Origin: Methylocystis silviterrae
GTDB lineage: Bacteria > Pseudomonadota > Alphaproteobacteria > Rhizobiales > Beijerinckiaceae
Length of the DNA: 64,000 nucleotides
NCBI RefSeq assembly: GCF_013350005.1
Contig: NZ_JABVWW010000003.1
Span: forward strand, 186,001 to 250,000
Direction of reading: 5' to 3'
The notes under the pieces are model-generated. The model saw only the letters and a program-made list of their open reading frames with translations. It was not told the DNA's origin and searched no databases. How positions within the stretch are numbered: the stretch's first letter is position 1; each line of letters begins with the position of its first letter. The translations under genes and the position numbers were made by a program. Below are positions 44,333-53,705 of this stretch, in pieces.

Positions 44333-45793
44333 TTAAGCTCGAACTGCTTCAGCATTTTGAGCGGGAATGGTGTGGCTCGTTTTGTCCCAATTCAACGGTT
44401 CTCCGCGCACTTTGTGGCGCCAAACGAAAATATAGAGCGCGCGCAATGCCGAAGAAAAATTAATGAAGTTCGAGAAAACGACCCTCGGCGCCGACATCAA
44501 CCCTTGGCCCAACCCATAGATCGACGTCGCAAAGATCATTCGCTGGACGAGCCGGTTGATGAGCAGGACGATGTTGACGAAAAACAGCAGCCGCAGGGTC
44601 GGGTTGAGCATTGCGTAGCCGGCGATGAGCCATTCTTCGCTCAACCTTCCAAGAACAAGGATCGCAACAGCGTTGAAAGCCAGAAAATAGGCCACGACGG
44701 CGATAATGCCGGACAGGATGCCCTTGCGATCGCGTAGAAAAAAGATTCTCTCGGTAAGCGTGTTCCCCCAGCCGAGCTTTGCGGCTCCCTGGAAGCCGAT
44801 TCCCAGAAGCCAGCGCGCACGCTGGCGGTAGGCGGCGCGGTAGTCGCTCGGAAAATTTTCTCTCGTCGCGATCGCGAGCGGTGATGCGATCCGTTGCACC
44901 TGATCAGTCCCGAGCGGAATATCGAGCGTATAGGGGGCCTCATTGAGAACGAACGCGGACGTCAGGCCAAGCGATTTCATGGCGAAGGCGACGTCGTAGT
45001 CCTCCGTCAAAGCGATGGGGTCGAACACCTCGCCCCGACGCCAGGACTTCAGAGCTTCAATCGCTTTTCGGCTGAAGCATGCGGCCACGCCGGCGCACGG
45101 AACAACGCCTGTAAGACGCTGCCGGACAAACAGATCCTTATTATGAAACTCCGCGAATTCATCCATATAGGTGCCCGCGGTCATCTGAAGGACCGAGCGC
45201 CTGAAGGAGTATACCGGGATCTGGATGAAGTCGAAGGTGGCGAGGAGCGCGCTGAACAGCGGAAATTCCAGCGGATGAATCACATCCTCGCTGTCGTGGA
45301 GCACAAATCCCTCAAACTTTATGTTTGAGGCTTTCTCATATTCGCCGATTTCCGCGATGAGCGCATTGAGACAATCGGCTTTCGTCGTCGGCCCGTCATG
45401 CGGACCGATGACAAGGCGGACATTTTTTGGAAGTTCCGCCGCCGCTCTCAGCACTTCCAGCTGAGTCGCGGCATCATTGGGATAGGCGCCAACAAAAAAA
45501 ACCGTCGTCGCGGAATGGACGGCGTTGGTCTTCAACATTTCGTAGATGACATCCTCTTCGCGCCAGGCCGGCACCATGACCGCGAGGGGGCGTTGCCGCT
45601 GTTCAAGCAGCGCCTGTTCAGAAAGCTGAAATCGTTCGGCGCGGATCCTTCCTGAAAGTCTCATAAGCCAGTAAACAACGTCGATGAAGACATCGTCGAG
45701 GCTGTAAAGAATAATGGCGACGCCAAAAACAAGGAAAAGTCCCACCAGCGCGTCGACATAGGCGACGGTGGCGTCGGTCAGGTCAAAAAACAT
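44333..45793 (-). CDS. nfrB: NfrB-like membrane glycosyltransferase (NGR polysaccharide)
   Basis: 486 residues. Two N-terminal helices are followed by a GT2-type catalytic domain (VMVPAWREEDVIYEML, DSEDVIHPLEFPLF, TEDYDVAFAMKSLG, RQRARWLLGIGFQG) and at least three C-terminal membrane helices. This order and the end segment LNWDKTSHTIP match NfrB, the inner membrane synthase of the N4 glycan receptor polysaccharide. E. coli NfrB is about 745 residues and has a C-terminal MshEN c-di-GMP-binding domain; here the protein stops just after the synthase part. WecB is next to it and an NfrA-like protein is encoded close by. Confidence 0.85.
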   Translation of the reverse strand: MFFDLTDATVAYVDALVGLFLVFGVAIILYSLDDVFIDVVYWLMRLSGRIRAERFQLSEQALLEQRQRPLAVMVPAWREEDVIYEMLKTNAVHSATTVFFVGAYPNDAATQLEVLRAAAELPKNVRLVIGPHDGPTTKADCLNALIAEIGEYEKASNIKFEGFVLHDSEDVIHPLEFPLFSALLATFDFIQIPVYSFRRSVLQMTAGTYMDEFAEFHNKDLFVRQRLTGVVPCAGVAACFSRKAIEALKSWRRGEVFDPIALTEDYDVAFAMKSLGLTSAFVLNEAPYTLDIPLGTDQVQRIASPLAIATRENFPSDYRAAYRQRARWLLGIGFQGAAKLGWGNTLTERIFFLRDRKGILSGIIAVVAYFLAFNAVAILVLGRLSEEWLIAGYAMLNPTLRLLFFVNIVLLINRLVQRMIFATSIYGLGQGLMSAPRVVFSNFINFSSALRALYIFVWRHKVRGEPLNWDKTSHTIPAQNAEAVRA

Positions 45794-45904
45794 CGGTCGT
45801 CCTTAAGCTCTTCAGCCTCGCGTGTTCGGCAGATTGAGCGCGCGTCGGACTTTTGTTTGTGCGCCTTGCCGCTAAGCGTCGGCATGGCGAAGCGCTGAAG
45901 CGGC

Positions 45905-47080
45905 CTAAGCCGCCGACAACGCCGGAATCGCGCGCACCAGTCGCGCACGCATCGCGGCGACGATCCGCTTCGCCGCATGGCCATCGCCATAAGGGAAAAC
46001 CGGGACGGCCATGCGGGCGTATAGCGCCGGATCGTCGCAAAGCTGAGAGATCGCGCTCGACACCGCGGCGGAGTTTGTGCCGACCACGCGAACCGCTCCG
46101 GCGCGAACCGCCTCAGGCCGTTCGGTGGTATTCCTCAGCACGAGGACGGGCTTTCCCAGCGCGGGCGCTTCCTCCTGGAGACCGCCGCTGTCGGTGACGA
46201 CAATCCAGCATCTCTTCAGCGCCGCGACCATGTCGGCGTAGTCGATCGCATCCGTAACCACGATGCGCGGATGGCCGCCAAGAATCCGGCGCGCCGGCTC
46301 ATGAGCGTTCGGATTGGGATGGCTGACGAAAAACAACCCGAGGTCGTCATGCCGCTCGACCGCCGCCCTTATGCCCCGTAGCGCGTTTTCAATGGGCGCC
46401 CCGAAGCTCTCCCGCCTGTGCGCCGTTGCGAGAATGACTCGCGGCAAATTCGGAAACCCCTTCGGGGCAGGCAATTTGCGCGCCGCCGTCTGCAGCAAGG
46501 CGTCGATGCCCGTATTGCCCGTGACGAGACAGTCGCCAGGATTGACGCCTTCACGCAGGAGATTATTGAGCGACGCTGAGGTCGGAGCGAAATGCATGGC
46601 CGCAGTCAGTCCGGCGATTCGCCTGTTGAGTTCTTCCGGATAGGGATCGTTGAGATTTCCCGTGCGGAGCCCCGCCTCTATGTGCATGAAAGGCACGTTC
46701 TTGTGAAATGCGGCGAGCGACACGACCGCAACCGACGTCGTGTCGCCCTGGGCGATGAAGCAGTCAGGTTGAACTTCGTCGATCACGCGATCCATCTCGG
46801 CGATCACCTTGCCGAATAGCTCGTTCAGCGAGCCGTTTCGACGTTCGAGGTCCAGCCGGCGCGAAGGAACCACGCCAAAATCCTTTAGGGCTCCTTCAAC
46901 GACATCAGCGTGCTGGCCGGTCGTCACCACGTAGGGAAAGGCCCAATCCGAATGATTGAGTTCGGCGATGACAGGGCCCATCTTGATGGCTTCGGGTCGT
47001 GTGCCAACGACGCATAAACAGCATAGTTTTGATTTACTTAGGCGAATGTCGCCTTTCTTGAGGCTTGTCAATTCGTTCAT
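45905..47080 (-). CDS. wecB: UDP-N-acetylglucosamine 2-epimerase (non-hydrolysing)
   Basis: 391 residues, ATG 47080 with GGAGC before it. It interconverts UDP-GlcNAc and UDP-ManNAc. Family motifs: VVGTRPEAIKMGPVIAEL, FIAQGDTTSVAVVSL, HIEAGLRTGNLNDPYPEELN, TAHRRESFG, and TDSGGLQEEAPALGKPVL with RNTTERPEAV. The gene is upstream of nfrB on the same strand with a 111-bp gap, so it likely supplies UDP-ManNAc to that synthase, as WecB does for the E. coli NGR glycan. Confidence 0.95.
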   Translation of the reverse strand: MNELTSLKKGDIRLSKSKLCCLCVVGTRPEAIKMGPVIAELNHSDWAFPYVVTTGQHADVVEGALKDFGVVPSRRLDLERRNGSLNELFGKVIAEMDRVIDEVQPDCFIAQGDTTSVAVVSLAAFHKNVPFMHIEAGLRTGNLNDPYPEELNRRIAGLTAAMHFAPTSASLNNLLREGVNPGDCLVTGNTGIDALLQTAARKLPAPKGFPNLPRVILATAHRRESFGAPIENALRGIRAAVERHDDLGLFFVSHPNPNAHEPARRILGGHPRIVVTDAIDYADMVAALKRCWIVVTDSGGLQEEAPALGKPVLVLRNTTERPEAVRAGAVRVVGTNSAAVSSAISQLCDDPALYARMAVPVFPYGDGHAAKRIVAAMRARLVRAIPALSAA

Positions 47081-47160
47081 CTCAGCTCCGCTCAGGGTCG
47101 CCAGTTTAGTGACCTGTATAAATTAGAAGTTCTGAACTGTCGAATGAACATTTAGACATC

Positions 47161-47316
47161 TCAGCGGCCTGTAAAAAAAGCTATTCCGATAAAGGAGATA
47201 GACAAACCCAGCACCATCAGCACGACAGCTCCCGCCGCGCCAAAAAAGAATGCTCCGATGAAGCCGGCGAGGGATATCAATGTAAACAGCACGAGGACTA
47301 ACAGCATAAGTTTCAT
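47161..47316 (-). CDS. 51-residue membrane protein upstream of wecB
   Basis: The frame is MKLMLLVLVLFTLISLAGFI, continuing GAFFFGAAGAVVLMVLGLSI and ending AFFTGR. It has two hydrophobic helices with a GAFFFGAAGA turn. GGAG lies about ten bases upstream of the ATG. It is transcribed in the direction of wecB and nfrB, starting the leftward unit. The composition is clearly that of a membrane microprotein. No homologue is recognised; it may be a subunit or regulator of the polysaccharide system. Confidence 0.6.
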   Translation of the reverse strand: MKLMLLVLVLFTLISLAGFIGAFFFGAAGAVVLMVLGLSISFIGIAFFTGR

Positions 47317-47615
47317 TTGGCTTCTGCTCCTGCATATGCGGTCAAGGTTGGGCTTCCGTGTACAAATCTTCTGGGCGCTCCATGGGTCTAAGTATAGATT
47401 TTAAATTAAGTTTCTAGTATGATGCAAAACATAGGAATGCGGCGACCTTGCGAAGAGCCATCGTCCCAGAGTTCGAGGCGCGCCCGCCCGATTTTGCTTC
47501 ATTCGCGGTTATAGGTTAGCAAAAACAATATGTTTTGTTCCTGATTCGCGTGACGCGCGTTCGAAGATTCCGATGTCGGAATCTCGGCTTTTTGCAACGC
47601 AGATGGAGCGCAATC

Positions 47616-50600
47616 GTGCGGCGGGTTTTTCGAAGGCCTTGCGCAACAATCCTCTTTTTGGCGCTGGCGCTGGCGCTGGCGTCCACGACGCCAATCGCTG
47701 CTCGCGCTGGTGACAACGACGGCGTTCGCGAGGAGCCGCGGCCAGGCCAGCCTGGCTATCAGGAGCTTGCCTTGGCGTTCGCGCGTCTGGCCAAGGGCGA
47801 TTACGATGGCGCCCTCAAATACGCGCAGCGGGCGCGAAGCCTCGCGCCCGCATACGAGATGCCCGTCCGCCTGCTGGCCGACATTCTAAACAAATCGGGA
47901 CGAACCGGCGAGGCGGTCGACGTCATTAACGCCTTTGTCGTCAGCCATAATCATTCGATGGCGCTGATCGCCCAGCGCGGGCATCTGCGCAAGCGACTCA
48001 TGGACGTCGCCGGCGCCGAGGCGGATCTGCGCAGCGCACGAGACAGCGGCGCGCTGACCCAAGAGCAGGCCGCCGCGGTCGACGTCGCGCTCTTCGATCT
48101 TGCAATGAGCGTCGCATATAAGGACTTCAACGAGTCTCGGCTGAATGAAGCCATAGAGAAGGCGCGAGCGGCGCACGAACTCGATAAAAAATCGGAAGCT
48201 CCCGTCGGGCTTATCGCCGAAGCCTATAGCCGACAGGGCCGGGCGCAGGCGGCTCTCGACGAGCTGAATCGCTATATCTCGCAGAATAAGGCGAGCGGGC
48301 GTCTTCTCGCCCAGCGCGGATATTTGCGTCGCGCCATGCAGGACTTGAAAGGCGCGGCGGCGGATTTCGAAGCCGCGCTCGCCGCGCCCGACATTGAGCC
48401 GAGCCAAACGCTGCCATTGCGCAACGCGCTCGCGGAAGCTGTCAAGGCTGAGCATGATAGCATTGTGCAAGCCGAACTCGCGGAGGTTTACGCAGCGATC
48501 GCGAAACGCGATTACGCTCGCGCGGTGAAGGCGGCGCGCGACCTGCGCGCCAAATATCCAAGCGCCGAAGCGCCGCTATTTGCGCTCATGACGGCGTTGA
48601 CCAAATCCCGGCAGGTAAAAGCAGCGGTAAAAGAAGCGGATGCGTTCATCAAGGACAATACGCCGAGTTCGACGTTGCTCGCGCAGCGCGGATACGCCCG
48701 GCGCACGATTGGAGACCTGCGCGGCGCCATTGCGGACTTTCGGGATGCGCTCGCGCAGCCGGCTCTCGAGCCCGCGCAAGTGAAAAGGCTAAAACTCGCG
48801 CTTGCGGAGGCGGAACGCGCGAATGAACAGGGCGGTTCGCCGGTCGGCGCGCAGGCGACGCCCCTGCAGCAAGCGCTCAACAGCGGCTATGACGCGCTAA
48901 AAGCGGGGCGGCCGGACGAGGCTGTGCGTGCGGCAAGAGAGGCGCATAGTCTCGATCCCAAAGCGGAGGAGCCTGTTCTCCTCCTCTTGACGGCGCTCCT
49001 TCGCCAAGGGCGCAAAGCCGAGGCGCTTGCGGAAGCGAACCGCTACCTTGCGTCTGTCCCGCAAAGCCCGAGGGTGCTCGCACAGCGCGGGTTCATGCGG
49101 CGTCAGGCCAAGGATATGAGCGGCGCCGTCGCAGACTTCGAGCAGGCCTTGAAATACGGACTTCCGGCCGATCAGAAGCTCAACGTCACGCGGGCGCTTG
49201 ATGAGGCGCGCTACACGCTCGTCGCCGAAAAGGCCTTCAAGGCTCTGGCCGCTCGCGATTGGGTGAGCGCGTTGCGTTATGGCAGGGCGGCAGAGGCTTT
49301 CCCCCGAGCCGACGAGGCCGTTTTTCGCGTGACGATCGCCGCGCTTGCAGGGCTTGGCCACACGGATGAGGCGCTACGGGCGTCAAACGCGCTCATCGCG
49401 CGAGGCAAGGCCACGGGCCAAGCCTATGCGCAAAGGGCCTATCTTCGTAAGACGCTCGGAGACGGCGCTGGCGCGCTTGCGGACTTTGTGAAAGCGCTTG
49501 ATCGGGGAGGTTTGCCTTCAGCGCAAAGGATGGCGGTCGAACTCGAAATCGCTACCGCCAGGTCGTCTGCGTACGAAAAACAGGGAGATCTGATGCGCGC
49601 GCGCGCCGAACTCGTCAACTTCGCGCAAACGCATCCTGGCTACGCTGCCGGCTGGTCAACGCTTGGCCAATTTTATGCGCGTCAAAAGGAATATGCCGCC
49701 GCCGTCGCGGCCTTTGAGAATAGCCTCGCGGTCGAGCGCAGCGGCGAAGTGTTGCTGAACGCGGGCTATGCGAGCGTCTATGTCGATCGCTCTAAGGAGT
49801 CGCAGTTCTTTCGGGAAGCGCTCGACCGCTGGTCGAGCGATCCCTCACTCAAAGCCCGGCCGGCCCGCGATCGAGATGTGATCAGAACGCAGGTTGTCGA
49901 GGCGGATGCGAGCGTTCGCACCAATGTGGTGTTCAACGGCATCGCCGATCGTCGAAAACGCTGGGGCGGGCATCAGCTTCAGCCGAGCTTTGAAACGGTC
50001 ATCCGGTTCGATGGGCGCTACCTGCCGTACATATTTGGCCTCGAGGGTTTGATCGGCGGCTTTTGGTCCCAGGACCAGACACGCTTCACCGAAAGCTATT
50101 CGCGGCTCGGTTTGCGCTTGCGTCCGTTCGACGGCGTTAATTTCTCGGTGAGCGCTGAGTGGCAGCACTATTTCACGCGAAACGCGCCGTTCAATCAGCT
50201 CGCCTTGTCATGGGGCTATGGCTACGGCGGATTCGCCTATTCGAGCGCCTCAAGCGCGGGAGCGGCCGGCGCGATCGAACCGACAGACATGAGCTATCCG
50301 CATGAGACGACATGGCAGCCGCTGACGAGCTTTGCGACCTATGGCACCTACAGGGCCGGCGAGCGCCGGTATCTGCAGAACGCGGTGGGTTTGCTTGGCT
50401 ATTCCTACTGGGACGCCGACTCGCGCGTCGTGCTCGGGGCGGCTGCAATGGGCATGGCGACATATGATAGCGCGGATACCCGCCGATTTGCCTTTGGGGC
50501 AGGTCCGGCGCTGGTCGCGCGCACATGGCTGGGCGGAGACTTCTATCGCGCCTTTGACGGCATCTTGACTGCGCAAATCGGCTATTTGTTCCCCTTCGGG

Positions 50601-50651
50601 GAGAGTCGCCGTCAAGGCGGTCTCAACGCGACAATCGGAATTTCCTTTTGA
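47616..50651 (+). CDS. nfrA: NfrA-like TPR/beta-barrel exopolysaccharide outer membrane protein
   Basis: About 1011 residues from GTG 47616 (TGGAGCG upstream; the signal peptide starts VRRVFRRPCATILFLALALA and cleaves near ARA-GDN). Residues to about 720 are TPR-like helical repeats in which a similar unit recurs five times (for example LLAQRGYLRRAMQDLKGAAA, then LLAQRGYARRTIGDLRGAIA). From about 770 the protein has the C-terminal domain of phage N4 adsorption protein A (NVVFNGIADRRKRWGGHQLQ) and a beta-barrel ending GGLNATIGISF. It should pull the NfrB-made polysaccharide through periplasm and outer membrane. It is divergent from wecB/nfrB. Confidence 0.85.
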   Translation: MRRVFRRPCATILFLALALALASTTPIAARAGDNDGVREEPRPGQPGYQELALAFARLAKGDYDGALKYAQRARSLAPAYEMPVRLLADILNKSGRTGEAVDVINAFVVSHNHSMALIAQRGHLRKRLMDVAGAEADLRSARDSGALTQEQAAAVDVALFDLAMSVAYKDFNESRLNEAIEKARAAHELDKKSEAPVGLIAEAYSRQGRAQAALDELNRYISQNKASGRLLAQRGYLRRAMQDLKGAAADFEAALAAPDIEPSQTLPLRNALAEAVKAEHDSIVQAELAEVYAAIAKRDYARAVKAARDLRAKYPSAEAPLFALMTALTKSRQVKAAVKEADAFIKDNTPSSTLLAQRGYARRTIGDLRGAIADFRDALAQPALEPAQVKRLKLALAEAERANEQGGSPVGAQATPLQQALNSGYDALKAGRPDEAVRAAREAHSLDPKAEEPVLLLLTALLRQGRKAEALAEANRYLASVPQSPRVLAQRGFMRRQAKDMSGAVADFEQALKYGLPADQKLNVTRALDEARYTLVAEKAFKALAARDWVSALRYGRAAEAFPRADEAVFRVTIAALAGLGHTDEALRASNALIARGKATGQAYAQRAYLRKTLGDGAGALADFVKALDRGGLPSAQRMAVELEIATARSSAYEKQGDLMRARAELVNFAQTHPGYAAGWSTLGQFYARQKEYAAAVAAFENSLAVERSGEVLLNAGYASVYVDRSKESQFFREALDRWSSDPSLKARPARDRDVIRTQVVEADASVRTNVVFNGIADRRKRWGGHQLQPSFETVIRFDGRYLPYIFGLEGLIGGFWSQDQTRFTESYSRLGLRLRPFDGVNFSVSAEWQHYFTRNAPFNQLALSWGYGYGGFAYSSASSAGAAGAIEPTDMSYPHETTWQPLTSFATYGTYRAGERRYLQNAVGLLGYSYWDADSRVVLGAAAMGMATYDSADTRRFAFGAGPALVARTWLGGDFYRAFDGILTAQIGYLFPFGESRRQGGLNATIGISF

Positions 50652-50734
50652 CTGCACGCATATCCGGGGTCCGCCTCTGACGCCGGGACTGCGCGATGTG
50701 GCACCCGCCCAGAACCCGACCTTGCGGCGCGTCC

Positions 50735-51766
50735 CTATTTCAAATAATCCGCTAAGGCGCGAGGAATCGTCACGACGACCGAATGGAAATACACTGCGGC
50801 GTCCTCGGAATAGAATCCGACAAGCCCATTCGAATAGGGTCTTTCTCGGTCAGTGAAGGTGGTCAAGAGCACGCCGTCGACGAATGCCGAAATCGTCGTC
50901 GACGTCGGGGTGACGGCCTGAACAATTTTGACGACATATCGATTTCCGATCGGATAAATCGGTCGATTTCCCGACGCCAAGAAGCGCTGGTCGCCGGGAT
51001 AAGCAGGGTCCGCCTTGCCGAGTTCCCAGCCGTTCGGCTTCGGGATGAGGTAATAGAAATGCGTTTTGTCGACGTAGTCCCACAAAAGCCAGCCCACTTC
51101 CCAAGGATTTGGCGCATTCTGCCGACGCAACTGCTTCTCTGTGTGCAGCGAGGCCTCGATGGTGAAATTGCCTTTGATCTCGACGGGCCAAGACGGATGC
51201 GGCCCGCTGATCAGCCCGGCATGCGTTTCGTTCCCGGAATTTGACTCCTTCGGGCGTATCGCCAGCGCCTGGCCATCGAAAAGGCGGGCGACCGAGTTCG
51301 AACCATAGCCGTGATAAACGGACTTCCATTTGTGAGCGAGAAGCCCGCCATCTTCGATCCGGGTTTCAGGCCCGTGAGGAACCGCGCTGTCAAAAATATC
51401 GGAAAGGATGATGCGTTCCGGCGTTACCGTCACGACAGCGCGACGCGACCTGGACGTCGCGCCTTTCTTGCACTTTATCGTATAGGTCGTCGTGCGGGCG
51501 GGCCGTACGACAACATTGCCCGACACGTCGTGGACGACAAAATTCGGATCGCGCGGGCGGCTTGAACTCATGCAGACGTCGGCGTTCGTTGCGGAAAACG
51601 CCAGAGTCGCCGACTGACCCGGATTGATCATCGTCGGCTTCGCCGACAGTGCAGCAACGGGAGCGTTCCTGATCGTTTCCGGGCGCGTCGGCGCATCCTC
51701 AGCGGCGGCGTCGGCCAATGAGATCGACGCCAAGGCGATCGATCTCAGCAAGAAGGCCCATTTCAT
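50735..51766 (-). CDS. Secreted lectin-like protein
   Basis: 343 residues with a signal peptide (MKWAFLLRSIALASISLADA). Residues of about 35-115 look like an Ig-like fold (VVVRPARTTTYTIKCKKG). The C-terminal 215 residues look like a concanavalin-type jelly roll: WPVEIKGNFTIEASLHTEK, NPWEVGWLLWDYVDKTHFYY, ATTISAFVDG-like TSTTISAFVDGVLLTTFTDR, GLVGFYSEDAAVYF. Such domains bind or cleave glycans; no catalytic pair is evident. Position next to nfrA, with convergent stops 83 bp apart, suggests a link to the exported polysaccharide. Not assigned to a family with certainty. Confidence 0.6.
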   Translation of the reverse strand: MKWAFLLRSIALASISLADAAAEDAPTRPETIRNAPVAALSAKPTMINPGQSATLAFSATNADVCMSSSRPRDPNFVVHDVSGNVVVRPARTTTYTIKCKKGATSRSRRAVVTVTPERIILSDIFDSAVPHGPETRIEDGGLLAHKWKSVYHGYGSNSVARLFDGQALAIRPKESNSGNETHAGLISGPHPSWPVEIKGNFTIEASLHTEKQLRRQNAPNPWEVGWLLWDYVDKTHFYYLIPKPNGWELGKADPAYPGDQRFLASGNRPIYPIGNRYVVKIVQAVTPTSTTISAFVDGVLLTTFTDRERPYSNGLVGFYSEDAAVYFHSVVVTIPRALADYLK

Positions 51767-51996
51767 TTAAGCCAAGCCACGGATGGCTCCCCACTCGCAA
51801 ACGCAACGCTCCGAGACCGCCACTTTACTCAACTTTGCCGATCCGCGATGAGGATTCCACGGCTAGGCTTAATAGGCCCGAGCGAGCCACAGGCGATTTG
51901 GCGCATGAGCCTGACGGCCGCAGCTTGATTTGGTTGCTCGTGAACGTCGCGTCAAGCATCGTTAGCGCGCGAAACCATCGCGCGTTTGAGGCGGCG

Positions 51997-53022
51997 TTAG
52001 GAAATCGCCCGTTCGTCCTGCAGACGGCTCGCCGGAGTCCATTGGTAGACCTCGTAACCGTCCACCACCTTGCCTGCATCGTTGAAGCCTCCGCGCTGCT
52101 GCACGGGCTCGATGATCTGCTTCGCGCAGGCGATCGTGCCTGGCAGCGCATATTTCTGCATATGGCCGGCGATATCGATGACGCGGTCGCTCATCTCCTC
52201 CATCGGCGTGTGCTCGTCGTAATAAACGTGCCCGGCGTTGATGCCGCAACGAACGGTGAAATTCGATTTGATCATCTTCACATTGGCGTTGAACGCGTCG
52301 AGACCGGCGATCACTTCCTTGGCGGATTTCAGCGCTGCGTCGATCGAGGGAAAGCAGGCCATGACGCCGTCGGGCGTCCACGCCGCCTTCAGCGAGCCGT
52401 TGCTGCGGAGCTTGCTGTCGACGAGATCCTTGTATTCACGAAAATCATGCTCGATGAATGTCTTGTCCTCGCCGAGCTTCATCTTGGTCGAATCGACGAC
52501 GTCGATAGACAGAAAGGCGAGGTCGCGGCCCATCGACTCCAACTGACGCTTGGCGTCGCCCATGACCTTGAGCAACTCCGCGCGGCTCTTGGGGTTGCGC
52601 GCATCCATCGTCTTCATTTTTTCCTTTACCGGCGCAAGCACCCGCGCGTCGGCCGGCGCCGCGGACTGCAGCGCCTCGAAGTCACGCTGCACCGTCGTAC
52701 GGTAGATCGCGGTAGAAACCTTGTGCCGCAGTGTGTCGACCCACATGCGCCCGAAGAGGAGTCCGCCGACGATAAACCAACGCGCCAGCTCATAGCCCTT
52801 GAAGTTGGTCGGGACCAGCGACTTGACCCACCGGATCATCCGCGCGTCAAAGACTTCGACATGTTCAATCCAGCGGTATGACCCCGCATGCTTGAAATAA
52901 GGCGTGACGAGCGGGAGCAGGACGAGCGCAACCGCGACGAGCAGGGCGATGTTCAGCAGCCCGAGTAAGACTCTGGCCAGCCTCAGACGGAGCGGGGATC
53001 CGGGATTGCGCGAATGATCCAT
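51997..53022 (-). CDS. Membrane class III adenylate/guanylate cyclase
   Basis: 341 residues. Two hydrophobic segments (about 15-40 and 78-92) come first, then a linker, then a class III cyclase catalytic domain from about residue 165. The metal-binding Asp lies in LAFLSIDVVDSTKMKLGED, a second acidic position in AWTPDGVMACFPS, and the transition-state/dimer motif in CGINAGHVYYDE with MSDRVIDIAGHMQKYA. It should make cAMP or, less likely, cGMP from the cytoplasmic side. The gene is transcribed toward the lectin-like gene with a 230-bp gap. No effector-domain fusion was seen. Confidence 0.82.
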   Translation of the reverse strand: MDHSRNPGSPLRLRLARVLLGLLNIALLVAVALVLLPLVTPYFKHAGSYRWIEHVEVFDARMIRWVKSLVPTNFKGYELARWFIVGGLLFGRMWVDTLRHKVSTAIYRTTVQRDFEALQSAAPADARVLAPVKEKMKTMDARNPKSRAELLKVMGDAKRQLESMGRDLAFLSIDVVDSTKMKLGEDKTFIEHDFREYKDLVDSKLRSNGSLKAAWTPDGVMACFPSIDAALKSAKEVIAGLDAFNANVKMIKSNFTVRCGINAGHVYYDEHTPMEEMSDRVIDIAGHMQKYALPGTIACAKQIIEPVQQRGGFNDAGKVVDGYEVYQWTPASRLQDERAIS

Positions 53023-53366
53023 GAGCTTCTTTCAATCCGAGCTGGGGACGCCGATCGCCAGCGTTATCGCACGCGCAAATCGGTCCGCGCAATTCTGGAC
53101 CGATCTTCGACACGCACTCAACGCAAGTACCGAAGTTCCTTGGCCAATTACCGCAAGGCGCGCCTGACGCGATTTAAAATTTTCGGCGCAGATCTACGGC
53201 GAGCGCCATCCGCTGCGCTTGCGCTGCATGCCCCGGGTCGAGCCCGAGCGCTATCAATTTTGAGTCTCAAGATAGGAGAGAACGCCCCGAGCCCGGATGC
53301 ACGCGCGGAGCGTTTTTCTATTGTTGAGGGAGTCCTTATTGAGGGACTTCTTGGTCGAGAGAATCC
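53023..53366. other. 344-bp intergenic region
   Basis: Lies between the cyclase start and the end of the leftward Cys-rich protein gene. An AT-rich patch near 53310-53360 contains the repeated bases TTGAGGGA. No gene or RNA was recognised. Confidence 0.35.
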
Positions 53367-53705
53367 CTACTTGGATTGGTGAAGATCTTTCGCATGAAGC
53401 GAATCCAATAGCTCATTGCCCTTCAGCGTAGAGACCCGTGCGGCCGTTCCGTCTTCGTTGCATTTCCCGCTCGTGTTTTTCGAGCCAGTGCATTGGCGGC
53501 TCCCGTCGGCGGGGCATTCGAAGACGACGTCGTTTGTGCATCCGACCAAAGAATTGCCTTTGATGCCATAATTGCAGGTTTGCCCTGCGCCGTGCATCCG
53601 ATCGCACGCCGAGATAACGGCGCCAACGGGCGCCGCAATCGCAGCCGAGACAGTCACAGAAAAAATAAGCGCGAGCGCACATGTTCGGGGAAAGGTCGTC
53701 CTCAT
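53367..53705 (-). CDS. Small secreted cysteine-rich protein
   Basis: 112 residues from ATG 53705, preceded by GGAG. A signal peptide (MRTTFPRTCALALIFSVTVS, cleavage near IAA-PVG) leads to a mature part with six Cys in about 50 residues: SACDRM, QTCNYG, VGCTND, FECPAD, RQCTGS, GKCNED. An even number in a periplasmic protein suggests three disulfides. No family is recognised. It lies just outside the tRNA-Lys repeat that begins the mobile region. Confidence 0.6.
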   Translation of the reverse strand: MRTTFPRTCALALIFSVTVSAAIAAPVGAVISACDRMHGAGQTCNYGIKGNSLVGCTNDVVFECPADGSRQCTGSKNTSGKCNEDGTAARVSTLKGNELLDSLHAKDLHQSK

